Source: Paenibacillus plantarum (lineage in GTDB: Bacteria; Bacillota; Bacilli; Paenibacillales; NBRC-103111). Taken from it: 64,000 nt of DNA. How positions within the stretch are numbered: position 1 is the stretch's first letter; the number at the start of each line of letters is the position of its first letter. Of this stretch, positions 46,001 to 54,424 are shown piece after piece. Where the stretch lies: NCBI RefSeq assembly GCF_013141695.1, contig NZ_WHNY01000095.1:1-64000 (forward strand), read 5' to 3'. Position numbers and translations under genes: made by a program. The notes beneath the pieces were generated by a model. The model made no database searches. It was not told the origin of the DNA and worked only from the letters and a program-made list of their open reading frames with translations.

Positions 46001-47731
46001 GTCGGTGAGCCAGGCAAGTCTCACATCATCTCACTTCAATTTGCCGGTCCACACACACTTAAAGTGGGGGACACAGCATCAACCGTTATTCAAGCTGTAT
46101 ATGATGATCATTCACTCTTCCCTGTAAACCAGTATGTTAGTTATCGAAGCGACAACCCAAGCGTCGTTCAAATCGATGCTGTAACGGGAGAGTTAACAGC
46201 TTTAACGTCAGGGGTAGCACGACTTTATGCCACCTACCAAGGGTTTGCTGCGAATTATGCGATAGCTGTGGTCCCAAATCAAGGACCTCTTCTGCAAGGC
46301 ATTAATCTTACTGCTCCTGCGAGCATGAAAGTTGGCGAGCAAGTTTCCTTACAAGCGCAAGCCATCTACGATCACGCAGATCCAATCCAAATTGCTTCTA
46401 TGGCGGAATGGACTGTGGATGATTCTTCCATTCTAAGCATAGATTCACAAGGCAAGTTGATTGGACTAAAGCAAGGAACGACGGTAGTCACCGTAGTTTA
46501 TCAGGATAAAGCTGCGCAGTCGTCCATTCGTGTGCTCTATGTAGATAATGGAAGTGGCGGCGGTGGAGGTGGAGGAGATTCTTCTACTAATGAAGGTAAC
46601 TCTTCAGGCTCGTCCAATCCTGCGGATCAAAAGCCAGGTTCAACGCTTGTAACAGATGAACAACTCCAAGGGCAGACAGGGAATATCCGTGTTGATATCG
46701 CGTCAGATATTACACAAGTTTTGTTCCCGGCTGTGGCGAGCAAATTGTCGGGCAGCCAAGTGGTTACGATTGGGCATGATGATCTTTCCCTTCATGTGAG
46801 CGGAAAACTGTTGCAAGCGGTAGCAAAGGAAATGGCACTTAAAACTGCGGGCGAAGGCGAACTTGCCGTATCGTTTCCGGCCATGTCTGAGCAAGACCAA
46901 CAGAAATGGGAGAATACATTGAAACAAGATGCAGGAGCGATGTCACTAATCTCCCGCATATATGATTTCTCAGCTGAACTGCAAATGGCTAACGGACAGA
47001 AGATCGCTACGGAACTGCCTCAAGGCTCTGTGCAAATTGAGTTCGTAGTACCTCAAGGTGCGGACAAGGAATTGCTTGGTGTGTATCAACTATTCCAAGA
47101 TGGAAGCACGAAATACGTGAGAGGTCATCTGACAGATCGAGGCATTGAATCAAATTTGGATAATAATGGTAAATACGCTGTGTTATCGTATAAGAAAACG
47201 TATAGCGATGTCCCTGTCGAGCACTGGGCATTCCGGACCATTCAGGTCATGAGCGCTAATCATACGGTTAAAGGGGTAAGTGATCAATATTTTCAACCTG
47301 AGAGGAGTATTACAAGAGCGGAATTCGTTGCGCTATTGGTTAACTCGCTAGAACTTACGCCGAGCAAAGCTGAGAAGTTTACGGATGTGCCAAGCAGCGC
47401 TTGGTATGCAGCATATATAGATTCGGCGGCAGGGGCAGGTTTGATTGACGGTAAGGGAGACAGCTTATTCAAGCCGGAAGCGGAGATCAGCCGAGAAGAA
47501 ATGGCGGTTCTACTTGTACGAGCTTATGAGCGTAAGTACGGCAAGGTGGAGCTGAAGCAAGCTTCCATTTTCCTAGACATGGATCAGACTTCAACATGGG
47601 CACGCGATTCTGTTCAGATGGCAGCACAATTAGGCCTGTTGAATGGTCGAGGTAATGGTGCATTTGTTCCTGAGGAGTCATCCAAACGGGCAGAAGCGGT
47701 ACAAGTCATGATGAAATTGCAAGCGAAATAG
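43019..47731 (+). CDS. SLH-anchored surface protein with three LamG-like domains
   Basis: A 1570-residue secreted wall protein with no recognised catalytic domain. After the signal peptide (ends near PVAAAA), three concanavalin A/LamG-type domains (about 45-250, 324-525 and 609-817) are separated by short helical pairs. The first two are near-copies (GVAGKAMYFKGNSFIDMGKP against GVLGKAMYFKGNSYIDMGKP). Four Big_2-like Ig domains (about 820-1175), a GGGGGGG linker (about 1180), a beta-rich region and three SLH domains (1396-1570; ITRAEF, ISREEM and SKRAEA) follow. It is probably a surface binder of glycans or host material, or a structural wall protein. The start ATG follows AAGGGAG by nine bases; an overlapping ATG at 43,015 stops at once. 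Confidence 0.83.
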   Translation: MWHDSNQTLGRLKKGIALLSTMTMLLASIGGMTQPVAAAADYELQLNLNFDNSTIADSSGKNLAGVLTGTPSYVDGVAGKAMYFKGNSFIDMGKPAELQFGTSTNFSIAFWIDNKDTSNTNIVSNKNWSSGANTGFAITPWWNTVNTDKVNFTAAGKTRLDLYAAPTFANKGWTFMAYTYDRNGMLTVYQNNVKIGELNISSHKNASIDSLNFVIGADGNKNLTFSLKDAKLDEFRVYKGLIDQAEMDELYMDGVPKLTISKVETAISDARASDLVYPESAYDKLGQDLAAFKNGIDAASTSEKVAMVAALERSLAAFQATGLSNVVYLDFDDETATDRSGKGNNGVLNGAPTFTEGVLGKAMYFKGNSYIDMGKPAALQFGANMNFSIAYWIDNKDSTNTAVVSNKNWSTGANTGFTISTWWEQANKDKVNFTAAGKTRIDTWATTVAGKGWTFMVYTYDRNGMLTVYQNNVKVSEVDISGVKGASIDSLNFVIGTDGAKNVSFNLKDAKLDEFRVYRGIINQNERESLQRDVFAKQLAEKVEKAIADANASGIIFPQTAYDQIGQALARYKTNLDTTSAESTKTLMDELTASLQTFEDSPGVTSGPDLLHMDFTQSVGGDSSPGQHVGSAVGAPVMYDHPLFAKPVLALDGIDSYVRIPNETKLSPKQMSMAASFSLDTLSRAQTILGKTHESDYAMAFNPISKKLEAMFYVKEDAGTEGYVTVDSGKPLEANKIYYALATYDGATAKLYINGEETMSRSRVGEIGGATKVDLAIGASANSVGSQDYMQGKIGLVQLYSQAVNAFKAKFLYKQYVRDYASTVTSIRLDIPTNWVVGQSGQAVVQLIDNSDSEVKAKQQGIVYQSQHPEVATVNAQGIIVPKAPGKSLITVQLGTFSASVEITVRAKVVQYLLIDGPQTMQPGDVANLQAKFINNDGSMDSVTLATYSSDNPNVIQVDASGKVRAVAPGTALIHVEANGLTADLMIVVAFTPPVGEPGKSHIISLQFAGPHTLKVGDTASTVIQAVYDDHSLFPVNQYVSYRSDNPSVVQIDAVTGELTALTSGVARLYATYQGFAANYAIAVVPNQGPLLQGINLTAPASMKVGEQVSLQAQAIYDHADPIQIASMAEWTVDDSSILSIDSQGKLIGLKQGTTVVTVVYQDKAAQSSIRVLYVDNGSGGGGGGGDSSTNEGNSSGSSNPADQKPGSTLVTDEQLQGQTGNIRVDIASDITQVLFPAVASKLSGSQVVTIGHDDLSLHVSGKLLQAVAKEMALKTAGEGELAVSFPAMSEQDQQKWENTLKQDAGAMSLISRIYDFSAELQMANGQKIATELPQGSVQIEFVVPQGADKELLGVYQLFQDGSTKYVRGHLTDRGIESNLDNNGKYAVLSYKKTYSDVPVEHWAFRTIQVMSANHTVKGVSDQYFQPERSITRAEFVALLVNSLELTPSKAEKFTDVPSSAWYAAYIDSAAGAGLIDGKGDSLFKPEAEISREEMAVLLVRAYERKYGKVELKQASIFLDMDQTSTWARDSVQMAAQLGLLNGRGNGAFVPEESSKRAEAVQVMMKLQAK
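43155..44595 (+). repeat. Tandem duplication of the LamG-encoding unit
   Basis: Bases about 43,155-43,770 and 43,990-44,595 encode two LamG domains that match along their length, with shared DNA tracts such as GTGAATTTTACGGC and AAAGGCTGGACGTTCATG. The third LamG domain (about 44,845-45,470) is much more divergent. Confidence 0.75.
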
Positions 47732-47764
47732 GCATTCATATTAAAGATAAAGGAGTGACCAGCT

Positions 47765-50700
47765 TTGAAAACGGGTTTATGGAAAAAACGAATAATGGTC
47801 ATACTGCTGCTCGCGCTATTCCTCCAAATCCTACAGCCAGTCGGCGTATTGCCTACTAGCACTGCGAATGCAGCGGTTACCGCCAATTGGGCGGATACGG
47901 ATCGGAATTACCGAATCAAGATAAGTTTCGACAATCAAGCGGCTGTGGAAGATTTGCAGGATTTCCCAGTTCCTGTGAAGCTTGATGCTTCCAAAATCAA
48001 TTACACGGTCACCAATCAAGATGACTTGCATTTCTTCAATGACGACCAATCGGTACAATTGCCGTATGAAGTTGAGAAATGGGATCCGCAAGGCGAAAGT
48101 ATCGTATGGGTGACAGTGCCAAAGATTCGCTCAGCCTCCAGCACGGATCATATGTGGCTTTACTATGGAGGAAGCTCTCTCAAGACGAATGATCAGTTGC
48201 AAGCTTGGAATTCGGACTTCTTGTTAGTCTATCACTTCGGTCAACGGATTGTGGACAATTATGCTAACCCGAGTCAAGTGGAGCAGTTCAAGGATTCTAC
48301 ATCAAATGCCAACATCGGCTTGCGCCAATCGAAAAGTGCCACAACAAGCGGCACGGCCTACACACTGGAGGGGGCAGATCCTAAATATCATAGGGTTGGA
48401 CGCTATTTTGAGAATAGCTTGGGGACGATCTATCCAGCCAATACAACCAACAATGGGAATATAGGCGACGGAGAGCCGCAAATCACGATTTCCGGTTGGG
48501 CGCGATTAGCTCAGGGGAAAGTAGCGGGCAGTATGTTGGTTCGGGAAAATGCGTATTGGTTAAAAGCGGTAGCCGGCAAATGGATGGCTAACGTCTTTAC
48601 CGATGCAACGGATAATAACTTAAATGGTCAAACAGCCAGCCTGCAATTAAATGGAGGGGCTACGGATTACAATTGGACGTACCTCTCGCTGACCTATAAT
48701 AGCTCACTTGCAGGCAATAACCTGATTTTGTATCGCGATGGAGTCAAGGTTGCCGAGGGTCGGCGTACAGGAAATATTAAGGCGGGCAGCGCCTTAACGA
48801 TAGGAGGCAGTTCATTCAAAGGAGGGATCGATGAAGCGAGAATATCCCGAACGGCTAGAAGCGCTTCATGGGTACAAGCTGAATATTTGAGTATGATGGA
48901 TACCTTTCTTATTTACGGAGAAGCGGAATCCCAGAATGCCGCTTTACAGATGACGGTTTTTCAACCCAAAGAAGGGGCTACTTATTATTCACCTGATCTT
49001 ACGTTCAGTGGATTTATTAGTCAGTCTGCTGTCATTACCTACAGGTTAGACGGCGGTGCGCCAGTTACGATCAGCTCCCAATCAACAGCATTCCAAACGA
49101 CGTTATTATCGTTGAAAAGCGGCCAGCATACGCTCACAATTGACGCTGTCGCGACTTCCAACTCCCAGTTGGTAGTCAGTAAACGTATTGCATTCCAGAT
49201 TGATGGAAGCAAGTTGAAGCCGATTGTTTCACTGAAAGGTGCTGACGGTGAGATTGTCGATGCCAACGGGAAAGTATCATTGAAAGCTGATGTAATCGAA
49301 CCGACGGACGATACGATGGATCTCGCATTTTACGAGAAAAATGTACAATTTGTAAGCGATTTTCAAACGAATTCGTCGACGAACAAAGCGTATGATTTCA
49401 CGAATTCCATGGATCCGCCGAAAACCGATGCGATTACCGTGGAGCAGCCGTTGCCGGATAACGCTTTAAAGTCCATACAGGCTTCTGATAGTTCATACTA
49501 TAGTACGCAATCTTTGAAAAATTATCCATATCAACGGTTCGATATGACCGTTGAGGGTGATCTATCCCAGATAGATGAGTTGGAAGTAACTTGGCAAGGA
49601 CATTCCAAGCAACAAGTAATGATCTATGCATGGGACTTTATCGCTAGTAAATGGAAACAAGTTGCGATGAAGGTGGGAAATGCGAACAATAGCGATTTCG
49701 AACTCACAGCTATTTTAAATACAGCAACGATGGTGGATGCGAATAAGAAAGTGAAGCTGTATGTTGCAGCTACACAGCAGAATACCATGCTGCCAGGGCA
49801 GAAGCCGGAACGTGACCAGTATGATTTCTCCTTCGCTTGGATGACGGATACGCAAATGGAAGCACAGGACTTTCCGGATGTTTACGATAAAATGACCCAA
49901 TGGGTCGCAGACAATAAAGATAGTAAAAACATTCAATATGTCGTCCATACCGGAGATATTGTCAATGTAGCTACGTCTGAGCCTCAATGGGTAAATGCGG
50001 ATCGCAGTATGAAAATATTGGATGACGCTAATGTGCGATATGGTGTACTTGCCGGTAATCATGACGTAAATTCACCTTATACGAATACAAGCTCAAGTCA
50101 GTTATATTATAAATATTTCGGTGAGGATCGATTTAAGAACAAACCTTATTACGGTGGAACCGATCGTAACAATAAAAACCATTATGATTTAATTTCTGCT
50201 GGCGGCATGGATTTTATTATCGTCTATATGAGCTGGGGTGTTGATCAAGCTTCCATCGACTGGGCGAATGATGTGCTGAGCCGGTACAAGGATCGCAAAG
50301 CCATCGTTACTACACATTCGTACTTGTTATATGATACAGGCAACTATGATACACAAGATTTTGGCGGACAAAAAATTATGGAAAAAGTCATTGCACCGAA
50401 CAGCAATGTCTTCATGGTGCTATGCGGACATCGTCAAGCTGCCTTCTATAATGTGAAGCGTATTGACGGGAAAGTCGTCTATGAATTGCTGCATGATTAT
50501 CAGGATACGTCGTTAGGTGGAGCAGCTTACTTGCGAATGCTTTATTTTGATGTGAAAAAACAGCTGGTTTATATGGTTCCTTATTCGACGATAACGAATG
50601 ATAACTATGGTTTTTTTCAAGAGCAATATGAAACGTATACGCTGCCGCTTAACACGGATGTTGGCGATATCGAGTTGGCGACAGGTTATATCGGTCTCAA

Positions 50701-52930
50701 AGGAAGTAAAATACAGCAACTTGCAGCGGCTCAACCTGTCGCGAGCGGTGGACAATCAGAGTGGGAATGGTCAGGTCTGACTACAAACTCGACTTATTCC
50801 TGGTACGCGGAAGCGACGGATTCGTATGGGAATACGACGAAATCGGTGGAGAAGACGTTTACTTTGAAGGATGCTCCAGTGACGTCGATCCGTTTGAAGG
50901 GACTTGCGCCAATGAAGATTGGTGAGCAGAGAAGCACGGTTGTCGAGGCGACTTATCAGAATGGCAAAGTGGTGGAAACTACGGAGGGATACTCGTTTAC
51001 CAGCAGCAATTCGGCTGTTGCTTCCATTACGGGAGCGGGAGTGGTAACCGCTCATTCGCGAGGTGAGACAATCATCACAGCGACGAACGGGGATGTATCA
51101 GGTTCTTATAAGTTGATTGTGCAAGATCCGTCAACGGCAGGTGCTGTTATGCAATCACTGCAAATTGATGGCTTGAAGCAGGCGATGGTTGGGGATCATC
51201 TGCAAACGGTTGTCACAGCCGTATATAGCGACAGCAGCAGCTCGGTGCTGCTCGATGCGAATATCCTAGCACCATCTGGATTAAACTTGTTCATTTCGGA
51301 TGAAACGGTTGCGATGCTAGATCGAAGGTCAGGCGCGGTTACCGCGTTGAAAGCTGGCCAGACGGTCATCACGGCAACGTATCAGCAGTTGAGCACCAAC
51401 TATACGATTAACGTTCGAGACGATTCGATCGTGACTCCTCCACAGCTAATAAAGTTGGAGATTACTGGGTTGAATCCATTGAAAATCGGAGAAAAAGCGA
51501 AAGTGAAGTTGCTGGGAACGTATAGTGATCAGAAACTAGAAACGATTACAGAGGATTTACAGTTTGCCAGCAGCGATGAAAGTATCGCCTCGGTCGATGC
51601 CGATGGGCTTGTAACGGCGAAGAAACAAGGGACGGTAACGATCACCACTTTTCATCATGAGCTTAAGGCTACCTATGAGCTGACCGTAAAGGCAGCTGAT
51701 CCAGGCGGCAATTCCGGATCATCAGGCGGCGGCACAGGTGGAGGGGGTGGAGGTCAAAGCGGCCCTATACCGACGGATACTCATCTTGTATCTGAGCCAT
51801 TTGTGCAGGTTATTAAACCTGATGATTTACATCTGAAGAATGAACAGGGCACTGCCACGATTCGAGTGGAAGAGGGGAAATCCCAAGTTGCTGTTCCGTA
51901 TGAAGTAGCTGCACAGTTTGCCGGGGACCATCTTCAGCTTGTATTTGATTGGGGATCGGCAAATGTTTCGATGAAAGCCATTCGCGAAGCAGGCTCCAGT
52001 CTTGATGACGAGAATAGGAAAAAAAGCTCGCTTGTGTTGACTTACAACTCGATCACCGATGAGTTGCTGGGTGGCATCCAATCGGATTCCAGCCAAAGAA
52101 CGGTGTTCTTAACCCCGGTGGTCCAAGTGAACTGGCAATTCCCGACAAACGCTAGCAGCAGCTTGCAAGAGCAAAGCAAGCACTTCGCACCTATACAACT
52201 AAGTATGAAAGTACCTCCGCAAGGAAATGCCAAACGGGCAGGACTATACAAGGTTTATGAGGATGGCAGTTTGGAATATCTGTCGGAAAATACGGCATGG
52301 GATAAGCCTGAAGCTGTGTTTAACGTGTCAAATGGAGGCTCCTACGTTGTTCTGGTCTACAATGTGAAATACCAAGATACCGGCGGCCACTGGGCAGCAG
52401 AGGTCATCGGTGACTTGGCAGCTAGACATATTTTTGAAGATATCGTGGCTGAACCGATTGTAAAAGGGAGAGAGACTAGTCAATTCGAACCAGACAAACG
52501 TGTAACACGGGCTGAATTCGCTGCACTTCTTGTCCGGGCGATTGGCCTATCAGGGTCAATAAAAAATAATTTCGATGATGTTCCGAGCACAGCTTGGTAC
52601 AGCCAAGATGTTGCAGCTGCTGTGGAGAGCGGCGTTGTACAAGGTGTTAGCGACTCCAGCTTCTCGCCAGACGATCTGGTAACCCGTGAACAGATGGCTG
52701 TCATGTTGATGCGTGCATGGGCAATTATGCCTGAACATGCCTTGTTAGATCCACGTGCTATTCAATTTCAAGATCAAGACGAGATGTCGTCATGGGCGAA
52801 GCAGGCTATTCGCGATGCAGCTTCAATCGGGCTGCTGAATGGAACGGGAGAGGGGCAGTTCTCGCCAAAAGGCAATACTTCACGAGCGGAAACTGTTCAA
52901 GCTATACACAACTATTTATTTGGGAAATGA
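47765..52930 (+). CDS. SLH-anchored surface protein with DUF2341, LamG and metallophosphoesterase domains
   Basis: A 1721-residue secreted wall protein. Modules in order: signal peptide, DUF2341 (about 43-142), LamG-like (153-382), an Ig-like domain, an unassigned region (482-680), and a calcineurin-like metallophosphoesterase (686-932). The latter has motifs D695 in WMTDTQ, HTGDIV, GNHD (765-767), TTHS and CGHRQ. Three Big_2 domains (1039-1309), a glycine-rich linker, a beta-rich region and three SLH domains (about 1536-1721) follow. The first and last metal motifs differ from the common DxH and GHxH; the DTQ form is found in some secreted members, and the last motif has Q where H is usual, so activity is uncertain. 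It may release phosphate from sugar phosphates or nucleotides at the surface. The start is TTG, with AAAGGAGTG seven bases upstream. Confidence 0.83.
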   Translation: MKTGLWKKRIMVILLLALFLQILQPVGVLPTSTANAAVTANWADTDRNYRIKISFDNQAAVEDLQDFPVPVKLDASKINYTVTNQDDLHFFNDDQSVQLPYEVEKWDPQGESIVWVTVPKIRSASSTDHMWLYYGGSSLKTNDQLQAWNSDFLLVYHFGQRIVDNYANPSQVEQFKDSTSNANIGLRQSKSATTSGTAYTLEGADPKYHRVGRYFENSLGTIYPANTTNNGNIGDGEPQITISGWARLAQGKVAGSMLVRENAYWLKAVAGKWMANVFTDATDNNLNGQTASLQLNGGATDYNWTYLSLTYNSSLAGNNLILYRDGVKVAEGRRTGNIKAGSALTIGGSSFKGGIDEARISRTARSASWVQAEYLSMMDTFLIYGEAESQNAALQMTVFQPKEGATYYSPDLTFSGFISQSAVITYRLDGGAPVTISSQSTAFQTTLLSLKSGQHTLTIDAVATSNSQLVVSKRIAFQIDGSKLKPIVSLKGADGEIVDANGKVSLKADVIEPTDDTMDLAFYEKNVQFVSDFQTNSSTNKAYDFTNSMDPPKTDAITVEQPLPDNALKSIQASDSSYYSTQSLKNYPYQRFDMTVEGDLSQIDELEVTWQGHSKQQVMIYAWDFIASKWKQVAMKVGNANNSDFELTAILNTATMVDANKKVKLYVAATQQNTMLPGQKPERDQYDFSFAWMTDTQMEAQDFPDVYDKMTQWVADNKDSKNIQYVVHTGDIVNVATSEPQWVNADRSMKILDDANVRYGVLAGNHDVNSPYTNTSSSQLYYKYFGEDRFKNKPYYGGTDRNNKNHYDLISAGGMDFIIVYMSWGVDQASIDWANDVLSRYKDRKAIVTTHSYLLYDTGNYDTQDFGGQKIMEKVIAPNSNVFMVLCGHRQAAFYNVKRIDGKVVYELLHDYQDTSLGGAAYLRMLYFDVKKQLVYMVPYSTITNDNYGFFQEQYETYTLPLNTDVGDIELATGYIGLKGSKIQQLAAAQPVASGGQSEWEWSGLTTNSTYSWYAEATDSYGNTTKSVEKTFTLKDAPVTSIRLKGLAPMKIGEQRSTVVEATYQNGKVVETTEGYSFTSSNSAVASITGAGVVTAHSRGETIITATNGDVSGSYKLIVQDPSTAGAVMQSLQIDGLKQAMVGDHLQTVVTAVYSDSSSSVLLDANILAPSGLNLFISDETVAMLDRRSGAVTALKAGQTVITATYQQLSTNYTINVRDDSIVTPPQLIKLEITGLNPLKIGEKAKVKLLGTYSDQKLETITEDLQFASSDESIASVDADGLVTAKKQGTVTITTFHHELKATYELTVKAADPGGNSGSSGGGTGGGGGGQSGPIPTDTHLVSEPFVQVIKPDDLHLKNEQGTATIRVEEGKSQVAVPYEVAAQFAGDHLQLVFDWGSANVSMKAIREAGSSLDDENRKKSSLVLTYNSITDELLGGIQSDSSQRTVFLTPVVQVNWQFPTNASSSLQEQSKHFAPIQLSMKVPPQGNAKRAGLYKVYEDGSLEYLSENTAWDKPEAVFNVSNGGSYVVLVYNVKYQDTGGHWAAEVIGDLAARHIFEDIVAEPIVKGRETSQFEPDKRVTRAEFAALLVRAIGLSGSIKNNFDDVPSTAWYSQDVAAAVESGVVQGVSDSSFSPDDLVTREQMAVMLMRAWAIMPEHALLDPRAIQFQDQDEMSSWAKQAIRDAASIGLLNGTGEGQFSPKGNTSRAETVQAIHNYLFGK

Positions 52931-52935
52931 AATTG

Positions 52936-52981
52936 AAAGATGCTTGCAGAGAACACATGTTCTTTGTAAGCATCTTTTTTT
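52936..52981 (+). terminator. Rho-independent terminator, long hairpin
   Basis: Bases 52,936-52,977 fold into a 20-bp stem almost without mismatch (G-U pairs only) and a tiny loop, followed by four more T. It closes the surface-protein operon. Confidence 0.88.
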
Positions 52982-53045
52982 GCTTAGAATATGAATGATG
53001 GTCTCTAATTCTACGGTCGTAACCGACAACATATGCAATGTCACA

Positions 53046-53074
53046 TTTACTACACCAAGCATTTTTGCTAGGAT
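53046..53074 (+). promoter_or_regulatory. Candidate promoter of the DeoR-family gene
   Basis: TTTACT (53,046-53,051) and TAGGAT (53,069-53,074) match the -35 and -10 consensus at four of six bases each with 17-base spacing, 48 bases before the start codon. Confidence 0.4.
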
Positions 53075-53121
53075 AGAGACATACAACGCAGATGGATGCG
53101 TTAATATGGAGGAGATACGAA

Positions 53122-53892
53122 ATGCTTGCACCAGAAAGGCATCGATTAATATTATTGGAGCTAGAATCCAAGGGGCAAGTCACGGTTGTCGAATTAAAGT
53201 CACTATTGCAAGTTTCCCTTGATACCGTTCGCAGGGATCTTGAACGTCTGGAACAAGAAGATAAGCTTCAGCGTGTACATGGAGGAGCCGTTTCCAAAAG
53301 AGACGAGTTGGCTACGAATCAAGCTTTCTTTAAGCGGAAGATTACGCAGAACGAAAGGAAGCAGGAATTAGCCGCGTATGCTGTTGAACTGGTGAGAGAG
53401 TATCAAGCTGTTTCTCTCAATGCTGGCACGACGAATATTGAAGTTGCCAAGCGGCTCGCTGCTCGTTTTGAGAAGCTAACCGTCATAACGAATTCGCTTC
53501 GGATCGCAGATATTTTGGCCCAAAAGAAGGGCTTCACGGTTATCATTCCAGGAGGCTATTTGAATCATGAGGAGTTCTCCTTGTACGGCCGCTCGATTGA
53601 ACAAGAAATTATGAGTTTTAATATCGATTTTGCATTTATTAGTATTAATGCGATATCCCTTGAAAAAGGGCTGACCGATTTTCGCCAGGGCGAAGATGGG
53701 GTCATTAATGCCATGCTAAAGAGCGCCAAGCGGAAGGTCGTCGTAGCGGATTCGAGCAAATTCGAAACGGTATCGTACCTGAACATTTGTGGATTGGATC
53801 AGATTGATACGATTGTAACCGATTCTTATATGGATACTGATCTTCTTGAGATGTATAAAAAACAACGTATTTCCATAATAAACGCAGGCTAA
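53122..53892 (+). CDS. DeoR-family transcriptional regulator
   Basis: A 256-residue cytoplasmic regulator. The N-terminal DeoR helix-turn-helix (residues 5-57; RHRLILLELESKGQVTVVEL, VSLDTVRRDLERLEQ and RVHGGA) is followed by a DeoR C-terminal sensor domain (NAGTTNIEVAKRL; VVADSSKFETVSY), which normally binds a sugar phosphate. The ATG at 53,122 is used because GGAGGAGA lies seven bases upstream; the frame remains open to 53,092 without a ribosome site. It stands alone between two terminators, with no adjoining sugar-metabolism gene to show what it controls. Confidence 0.88.
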   Translation: MLAPERHRLILLELESKGQVTVVELKSLLQVSLDTVRRDLERLEQEDKLQRVHGGAVSKRDELATNQAFFKRKITQNERKQELAAYAVELVREYQAVSLNAGTTNIEVAKRLAARFEKLTVITNSLRIADILAQKKGFTVIIPGGYLNHEEFSLYGRSIEQEIMSFNIDFAFISINAISLEKGLTDFRQGEDGVINAMLKSAKRKVVVADSSKFETVSYLNICGLDQIDTIVTDSYMDTDLLEMYKKQRISIINAG

Positions 53893-53909
53893 TCGCAGCT
53901 TGCGTTTTT
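53880..53909 (+). terminator. Terminator overlapping the end of the DeoR gene
   Basis: Bases 53,880-53,890 pair with 53,897-53,907 (11 bp with one G-U pair, six-base loop), with five T at 53,905-53,909. The stop codon lies in the loop side of the hairpin. Confidence 0.75.
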
Positions 53910-54000
53910 ATGTTGTTATTCGGTGTTAGAAGAGGACAAAGCTTCGTTTCTCGAAGATCGCTCGCGCTCCCTTGAGACTCCCTTAGTGCTGCTCCACCGC

Positions 54001-54190
54001 AATAACTGGAAAACCTCCATCTAAATCAGCCCAATTGGCCCGATCTAAGAGAATAACTGTAAAAACTCCAGCTAGTTTCAACCATTTGCTCGCTTTTCGC
54101 GACAAAGGTGAAATTTAACTGGAGTTTTTACATCTAGATGGAAAAATCAGCCGAATCGAGCGGAATTAGATGTAGCTTTTCCATCTAATC
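54001..54190. repeat. Long imperfect palindromic element (REP/MITE-like)
   Basis: The outer arms, about 54,001-54,071 and 54,119-54,190, are imperfect reverse complements over some 70 bases. The inner 14 bases match perfectly (TGTAAAAACTCCAG at 54,058-54,071; CTGGAGTTTTTACA at 54,119-54,132). The centre also pairs (TTTCA, CC and TTTG with CAAA, GG and TGAAA). No open frame is present. The size and structure suit a non-autonomous palindromic repeat; whether it is repeated in the genome cannot be seen from one copy. Confidence 0.65.
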
Positions 54191-54229
54191 ACATCCATGG
54201 CTGCGAAATGCAAGAAGGAGGCCAGCTGT

Positions 54230-54304
54230 ATGAGTTCAGTCGTTTTCTTTAACAAAACGCAAGTTTTTATGACTTGCGTTTTTGTTATGTTTTCGCAGTG
54301 TTAA
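54230..54304 (+). other. 24-codon open frame with strong ribosome site (possible leader peptide or gene remnant)
   Basis: ATG at 54,230 follows AAGGAGG by nine bases and is read for 24 codons (begins MSSVVFFNKTQ). Its middle is a terminator-like hairpin. The combination of a good ribosome site and a coding-overlapping hairpin just before the phosphonate operon could be an attenuation leader. A truncated gene start is equally possible. No similarity is recognised. Confidence 0.3.
54254..54286 (+). terminator. Hairpin terminator before the phosphonate operon
   Basis: AAAACGCAAGT (54,254-54,264) pairs with ACTTGCGTTTT (54,272-54,282) around a seven-base loop. The descending arm ends in TTTTTGTT. 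It overlaps the 24-codon frame. Confidence 0.65.
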
Positions 54305-54390
54305 AAACAGCATATAACAGCATATAATTGTAAATTTCACGTAAACTATAGCAAAAACTATTGCATGTTTGCTTTGTGCCGATCTATAAT
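54301..54390 (+). promoter_or_regulatory. Candidate promoters and repeats upstream of phnX
   Basis: Two sigma-A-like pairs are visible. TTAAAA (54,301) with TATAAT (54,323) has 16-base spacing, and TTGCAT (54,361) with TATAAT (54,385) has 18-base spacing. The first spans a perfect 10-bp tandem repeat of AACAGCATAT (54,306-54,325). Between them ACTATAGCA and ACTATTGCA form a near-perfect direct repeat. These repeats are candidate operators for the GntR regulator encoded at the far end of the operon. Confidence 0.5.
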
Positions 54391-54424
54391 TGAAAATATC
54401 AAAGCCACCAAGAAATGAGGAGTC

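Noticed and set aside
53910..54000. Possible gene remnant between the DeoR terminator and the palindromic element
   Set aside because: Stops in all frames and no recognisable protein similarity.
54001..54190. Palindromic region as a CRISPR repeat or phage attachment site
   Set aside because: There are no regularly spaced repeats, no cas genes and no integrase.
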